From Acidobacteria bacterium AH-259-L09 (GTDB lineage Bacteria > Acidobacteriota > UBA6911 > RPQK01): DNA of 8,669 nucleotides. Made by a program: the position numbers and the translations under genes. The notes below the pieces were generated by a model. That model saw nothing but the letters and a program-made list of their open reading frames with translations. It had not been told where the DNA came from and ran no database searches. The stretch lies in NCBI GenBank assembly GCA_027717875.1, contig JALLOL010000098.1, positions 1 to 8,669 of the forward strand. Reading direction: 5' to 3'. Below are positions 5,678 to 8,669 of the stretch, one piece after another. Positions within the stretch are counted from its first letter, which is position 1. Every line of letters starts with the position of its first letter.

Positions 5678-6085
5678 ATGAGAAAAAGAAAGGCGCTAAC
5701 TTTAATGTTTGTTTGCCTGGGATTGCTGGTTCCGGCGACTTACTGGGTTGCGCAGTCGGCGCAGGAGACTAAGACGGAAAAAGCAGAAGCGGAGGAAGAA
5801 GTCGTCATCTGCTTTCTGTGTGATGCGGCCGGAATGCCCATGTACCTGAAGGACACCATCAAGGTGACGTACAAAGACCGGGCGTACTATGTGTGCAACA
5901 AGCGTGAGGAGATGCAATTCAAGAAAAACCCGGGAAAGTGGATCTTTGCTATTGATCCCATATCCGGGAATAAGATCAACAAGCACGACGCGGTCATTTA
6001 CAAACACAACGAGGTGGCTTACTTTTTCGAAACGGTCGCGAACCGGGACAAATTCAAGGCCAAGCCGGACAAGTATGTTGAGTGA
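5678..6085 (+). CDS. Exported protein with two YHS/TRASH-like repeats
   Basis: Secreted or membrane-tethered protein of 135 residues. A signal peptide (about 1-28) is followed by a charged linker rich in Glu and Lys. Repeat one (about 44-89) has CFLC (C45, C48), then YKDRAYYVCNKREEMQFKKNPGKW with C73, giving a C-x2-C...C pattern as in metal-binding YHS/TRASH modules. Repeat two (about 91-135) has the YHS layout DPISG ... VIYKHNEVAYFFET ... FKAKPDKYVE. However, S96 replaces the usual Cys of DPVCG, and the later Cys is missing too. Repeat two thus keeps the fold but probably not the metal site. YHS domains are common in copper, silver and mercury handling proteins. The gene follows the selenoprotein by 96 bases and likely belongs to the same system. 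The metal is unknown. Confidence 0.78.
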   Translation: MRKRKALTLMFVCLGLLVPATYWVAQSAQETKTEKAEAEEEVVICFLCDAAGMPMYLKDTIKVTYKDRAYYVCNKREEMQFKKNPGKWIFAIDPISGNKINKHDAVIYKHNEVAYFFETVANRDKFKAKPDKYVE

Positions 6086-6263
6086 CTTCTGGAGCTGAAA
6101 CATGCCGGAGGAAATCGTGAAGGATCATAACTGGCCTCATCCGTTGAGCGTGCATCTGTAGGGAGGGACTGTCGAACCGTTTAGGATGCGTCCCCTGGTT
6201 CCATGAGGGAGTGACATCCTCTTGACGTACAGGGGAAGTGATAGTGAAGGAAGTTGAGGAATT

Positions 6264-7220
6264 ATGAAATCGAGAGGACGATCGAGCTTTTTTCTGCTTG
6301 GGTTCGTGATCCTGAGCACTCTGTTTTGGTTTTCGCGCTTTGCGGTGGCACAAGGGGTGAGTCCACAGACTGGGACCACCCTTTTTCAAGGGGGCAGCTT
6401 CCTGAACTTCAACTCGGTTTTTTTGGGTCGGGACAAGCTGCGGATCGATGGCCGGGAGGCAGAGGATCCACAGGATAGAGATGTTTTTGTCAATGTGTTC
6501 CCCATTAACTGGGGATGGGGGTTTTGGCACGATAACCAGATATTGGTTTCAGTTCCTTTTGTGAGGAAAGACCTCGACTTTACCGGACCCGCTGGGGATC
6601 GGATCACCGGGCTCGGGGGTAGTGGTGTGGGGGATATTTTGCTCTTATACAAGCATCGATTTCTTCGTCTTGACCGTGCGGGGGGAACAACTCAGGTAGC
6701 CTTCACCGTCGGGCCGAAACTTCCCACCGGCTCCAACGAGGAGCGTGATCAAGAGGGCAAACTGCTCCCGCCGTCGCTTCAACCGGGATCCGGTTCCACC
6801 GACGTGCTCTTCGCGGTGGCTGGCTCCCACGTCGTCCAAAAGTTCACAGTGAACGTAAGCGCCACCTACAAGCTCAACACAGAGGGGACTCAGGACGTCA
6901 AGCGAGGGAATCTGTTTGAGCTGCGCTCATTGATCAACTACCGATTCTGGCAGGCGCCGTATCCAGGACCGGAGCTGTGGTTGGGGCCGATCTTCTCCTA
7001 TGAAGTCTTGCAGCGCGATCGCGTAAACGGCGTGCCGGCGCTCAACAGCGGGGGACGGCAATTTTTCACGGGTCTGTTCATCCTGTTTGACCCGAAACCC
7101 GATTGGCTCTTCAACTTCAATGTCGAATTCCCAGTCGTCCAGGATTTAAACGGGACCCAGTTGGGTCTCAAACCTCGCATCAGTTTCGGGGTCATCAAGC
7201 AGTTATTTTTCGGGAGTTAG
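6264..7220 (+). CDS. Outer-membrane beta-barrel protein (transporter / Phenol_MetA_deg-like)
   Basis: Predicted outer-membrane protein of 318 residues. The signal peptide covers about 1-30 and ends FAVAQ. The rest alternates short polar turns with amphipathic strands (for example DVFVNVFPINWGWGFW, QILVSVPFVRKDLDF, TQVAFTVGPKLPTGSNEE and QFFTGLFILFDPKPDWLFN), typical of the 'transporter' barrel family often annotated as putative phenol/meta-pathway outer-membrane proteins. The C-terminal block PVVQDLNGTQLGL is shared with the gene remnant at 2006-2239. It could provide an outer-membrane route for the substrate handled by the periplasmic proteins upstream, but the sequence does not show the substrate. 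The 178-base spacer before it contains an imperfect inverted repeat (AGGGAC near 6164 and GTCCC near 6190) and no promoter I would defend. Confidence 0.8.
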   Translation: MKSRGRSSFFLLGFVILSTLFWFSRFAVAQGVSPQTGTTLFQGGSFLNFNSVFLGRDKLRIDGREAEDPQDRDVFVNVFPINWGWGFWHDNQILVSVPFVRKDLDFTGPAGDRITGLGGSGVGDILLLYKHRFLRLDRAGGTTQVAFTVGPKLPTGSNEERDQEGKLLPPSLQPGSGSTDVLFAVAGSHVVQKFTVNVSATYKLNTEGTQDVKRGNLFELRSLINYRFWQAPYPGPELWLGPIFSYEVLQRDRVNGVPALNSGGRQFFTGLFILFDPKPDWLFNFNVEFPVVQDLNGTQLGLKPRISFGVIKQLFFGS

Positions 7221-7241
7221 TAAAACAGAGGTATTTATTTT

Positions 7242-7715
7242 ATGGGCTACAAAGGCCATTTCGTTGGAGTGTTCGTGTTGGGTATCAGCCTCGCTGTCGG
7301 TTTGCCGTCGCTTTTTTCCCAATCCGAGAAATCGGAAGGCTCGCTTGAGGGAGTTTGGGCGGGATCCTGGAGGGCGCGAAAAATGGGGATGGGCAACCCG
7401 ATCAAAATCGAATTCAAACGCCGGAACGGAAAGCTAATCGGGATAGCCCACGTCAGGGGTGAGTCTTACGAGCTTGAGAGTCTTAAGTTTTCGCCGGCAG
7501 CGAAAAAGCTATCTTTTGAACTTCCTTACAGCAATCCTGATTTGGGTAAAGACGTTCGTTACAAAGCACAAGTCAAGTGGGAGGGTAATACAATCACCGG
7601 GACGTGGGAACACGAACAAAGTGAAGGGACGTTTAAGTTGACTCGGCTGGCGGATACTAAACGAGAAGGAAGCGGCCCTTCTCCAGCAACTCAGTCGATT
7701 TCTGAACCGAGTTGA
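7242..7715 (+). CDS. Small secreted beta-rich protein of unknown function
   Basis: 157 residues, ATG start with a modest AGAGG ribosome-binding site, 21 bases after the outer-membrane gene and so probably co-transcribed with it. A signal peptide covers about 1-26 (FVLGISLAVGLPSLFSQ). The mature part begins LEGVWAGSWRARKMGMG, continues with alternating strands (KIEFKRRNGKLIGIAHV, LSFELPYSNPD, YKAQVKWEGNTITGTWEH) and ends with EGTFKLTRL. The opening GVWAGSW and the closing GTWEHEQSEGTFKLTR resemble a lipocalin-like or calycin-like secreted domain seen in environmental bacteria, but I do not recognise a named family. It has no cysteine, so cysteine metal binding is excluded. The last 20 or so residues are Ser/Pro-rich and probably disordered. 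Confidence 0.75.
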   Translation: MGYKGHFVGVFVLGISLAVGLPSLFSQSEKSEGSLEGVWAGSWRARKMGMGNPIKIEFKRRNGKLIGIAHVRGESYELESLKFSPAAKKLSFELPYSNPDLGKDVRYKAQVKWEGNTITGTWEHEQSEGTFKLTRLADTKREGSGPSPATQSISEPS

Positions 7716-7922
7716 AGGTTCGCGAAACATTTGTGGCAGTACTATTCCAGGAGAAGATCTGCTTCCACGGATTGTTTTTCCGCTTTCACAACCGATTTCC
7801 GGTAGTCCGGCACTTAACCTTGCCTGTCCTTCTCGACTTTGTAACTGCCGACGAGCTATCCGGCCTTTCTTGGCGGAGGCGTTGAAAAGGACCACTCTTC
7901 ACAGCGTATGCGAGGCCACTAA
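7716..7922 (+). other. Stretch without a recognisable gene
   Basis: All frames on both strands are broken by stops or carry only low-complexity shadow translations. I saw no tRNA, repeat, promoter or terminator that I can support. It forms the left part of a gene-poor interval reaching to 8514. Confidence 0.6.
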
Positions 7923-8386
7923 CACACTCCTTCCGCTCGGTGGGAGAGGGGAAAGGGGCAGCCCAGCAGAAAATTCTTGGAAGTCATTGAGACCTTCTTT
8001 CGTGGTCTCGAGAATCGCGACAGACTCACTGGTCGAAGCATCAGGCACGTTTACACCGAGGACTTCCGGGGTTTTTCCATTCGCGTCGTCCCAGAAATAG
8101 GAGCAGCTGATATAGTGGCTGATGAAGTGATCAGGGTTGAGTCTGACCTGCTGGTTTCTATTCCCCTCCCCAGAAGGGTTAGAAGGCGCCTCCTCCAGGT
8201 AAGGGGCCTGGAAATGGTGGCGGAGATGACGGTACTCAACCTAGTCGGGTAGTTCCCATGGGTGTGGACAGAATCGGTGCTGATCTGAGCACCACCGCAA
8301 ACATCGATGGAAGCCATAAAAGAGTGGATGTGGATATAGCTGTCCTGGAACAGGATCCTCGATATTATTACGGGATTGGTGGCTGA
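7923..8386 (+). pseudogene. Frameshifted, truncated S8 (subtilisin-family) serine protease remnant
   Basis: Two frames together spell the front of an extracellular subtilase. Frame one (open 7923-8252) contains the inhibitor-like prodomain: SIRHVYTEDFRGFSIRV, then VIRVESDLLVSIPLP. Within about 8150-8182 the match moves to the next frame, reading KAPPPGKGPGNGGGDDGTQP, then VVPMGVDRIGADLSTTANID and HKRVDVDIAVL. The linker and the VDRIGA...DVDIAV block are typical of the start of a subtilase catalytic domain. Where the catalytic Asp motif (DTG or DSG) should follow, the sequence diverges to EQDPRYYYGIGG and stops at TGA 8384-8386. The catalytic Asp, His and Ser regions are all absent, so the gene is dead. 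No convincing signal peptide is visible upstream. Confidence 0.68.
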
Positions 8387-8434
8387 TTTACAACGAGGAC
8401 ACCTGAACAATGCTCTTGAAAAAGCAAATTCCTA

Positions 8435-8460
8435 GTCGCGCAAGTCGCGCAAAATTTTTT
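8435..8460 (+). repeat. Tandem 9-bp repeat followed by an A/T run
   Basis: GTCGCGCAA occurs twice in a row (8435-8452) and is followed by AAAATTTTTT-type sequence up to 8460. CGCG-CAAGT-CGCG can form a weak 4-bp hairpin before the T run, so it might act as a poor terminator. Alternatively the A/T run is an UP-like element just before the -35 of the MerR gene promoter. Confidence 0.45.
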
Positions 8461-8461
8461 C

Positions 8462-8492
8462 TTGGCCCTCCAGTAACGGGAAGCTTTAAACT
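8462..8492 (+). promoter_or_regulatory. MerR-type promoter and operator upstream of the regulator gene
   Basis: A -35-like TTGGCC (8462-8467) and a -10-like TAAACT (8487-8492) are separated by 19 bases, the long spacing typical of promoters activated by MerR-family proteins. The spacer holds CCCTCCAGTAACGGGAAGC, an imperfect dyad closely resembling the CCTTCCAGTAACTGGAAGG-type operators of metal-sensing MerR proteins. It lies 22 bases before the GTG start, so it probably gives autoregulation of the regulator and of any genes transcribed after it. Confidence 0.65.
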
Positions 8493-8514
8493 CCGACAGA
8501 AAGGAGTAGTTAAA

Positions 8515-8669
8515 GTGTCGAATAAGGACTTGCTCATAGGGGAGGTGGCAGCCAAAACAGGCCTCAACCCCAAGACCATTCGATACTACGAGGAAGTGGG
8601 CTTGATCCCCAAGCCCAGAAGGAGGCACACGGGCTATGCTTCTGCGGGCTACAGGCGCTATTCGGGGCA
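8515..8669 (+). CDS. MerR-family transcriptional regulator (N-terminal part, runs off the window)
   Basis: Fifty-one codons of a MerR-family activator are visible. The GTG start has a good AAGGAG ribosome-binding site (8501-8506) eight bases upstream. The product reads MSNKDLLIGEVAAKTGLNPK, then TIRYYEEVGLIPKPRRR, the classic MerR winged helix-turn-helix. The wing (HTGYASAGYRRYS) is a few residues longer than the usual xxGYRxY form. The effector-binding C-terminus is outside the window, so the inducer cannot be read. The promoter and operator just upstream resemble those of metal-sensing members such as CueR, ZntR and CadR types. It points away from the selenoprotein cluster and probably heads another transcription unit to the right, perhaps for metal resistance. 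Confidence 0.88.
   Translation, partial: MSNKDLLIGEVAAKTGLNPKTIRYYEEVGLIPKPRRRHTGYASAGYRRYSG

Noticed and set aside
6102..6161. A 19-codon ORF (MPEEIVKDHN...) with GGAG seven bases upstream.
   Set aside because: Too short, no recognisable feature, and the spacing could be chance.
1..8669. CRISPR array, tRNA or rRNA genes.
   Set aside because: No regularly spaced repeats, and no tRNA- or rRNA-like segments, were seen on either strand.

Overview
This window looks like chromosomal DNA from a Gram-negative bacterium: it encodes an outer-membrane beta-barrel, a periplasmic TlpA-type thioredoxin and several Sec-exported proteins. The organism probably uses selenocysteine. I cannot name it. The mix of short secreted metal-binding proteins, an ECF sigma factor with a zinc-finger anti-sigma factor, and decayed genes would fit an uncultured environmental lineage, but that is only an impression. 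UGA serves as an ordinary stop elsewhere in the window (sigma factor, microprotein, HMA, YHS and beta-sandwich genes), so it is not reassigned genome-wide.

Left part (1-2240): an apparently intact tyrosine recombinase (15-950), then a secreted trypsin-fold serine protease (1027-1932), then the stranded C-terminal end of an outer-membrane beta-barrel gene (about 2006-2239). The remnant matches the C-terminus of the intact barrel at 6264-7220. The recombinase and protease therefore look like an accessory module next to a broken gene.

Central part (2288-7715), all on the + strand: an ECF sigma factor overlaps its membrane anti-sigma factor by four bases. A 41-residue exported microprotein ending in a CCxxC cluster follows, then a perfect 42-bp palindrome. 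After the palindrome come an HMA metal-binding protein with the usual CxxC, a TlpA/ResA-like thiol-disulfide protein, and a second HMA protein in which both metal-binding cysteines are encoded by in-frame UGA (GMT-UGA-N-A-UGA). Next come a two-repeat YHS-like protein, the outer-membrane barrel and a small secreted beta-rich protein.

The UGA-containing gene (5066-5581) is the highlight. The two UGA codons fall exactly on the two metal ligands, the frame is open on both sides with a good ribosome-binding site, and the RNA just downstream can form three consecutive hairpins, the last of which fits a bacterial SECIS element. I read it as a periplasmic Sec-x-x-Sec metal-binding selenoprotein. ORF callers would miss it or report only its C-terminal part.

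Together the central genes suggest an envelope system for a soft metal (mercury, copper or similar): metal binding by CxxC and UxxU HMA domains, redox maintenance by the TlpA protein, YHS and barrel proteins as further envelope components, and the sigma/anti-sigma pair as a possible regulator. The metal and the direction of transport are not shown by the sequence.

Right part (7716-8669): no recognisable gene at 7716-7922, a frameshifted and truncated S8 subtilase remnant (about 7923-8386), a short spacer, and the start of a MerR-family regulator (from 8515, running off the window) behind a promoter with MerR-type spacing and an operator-like sequence.
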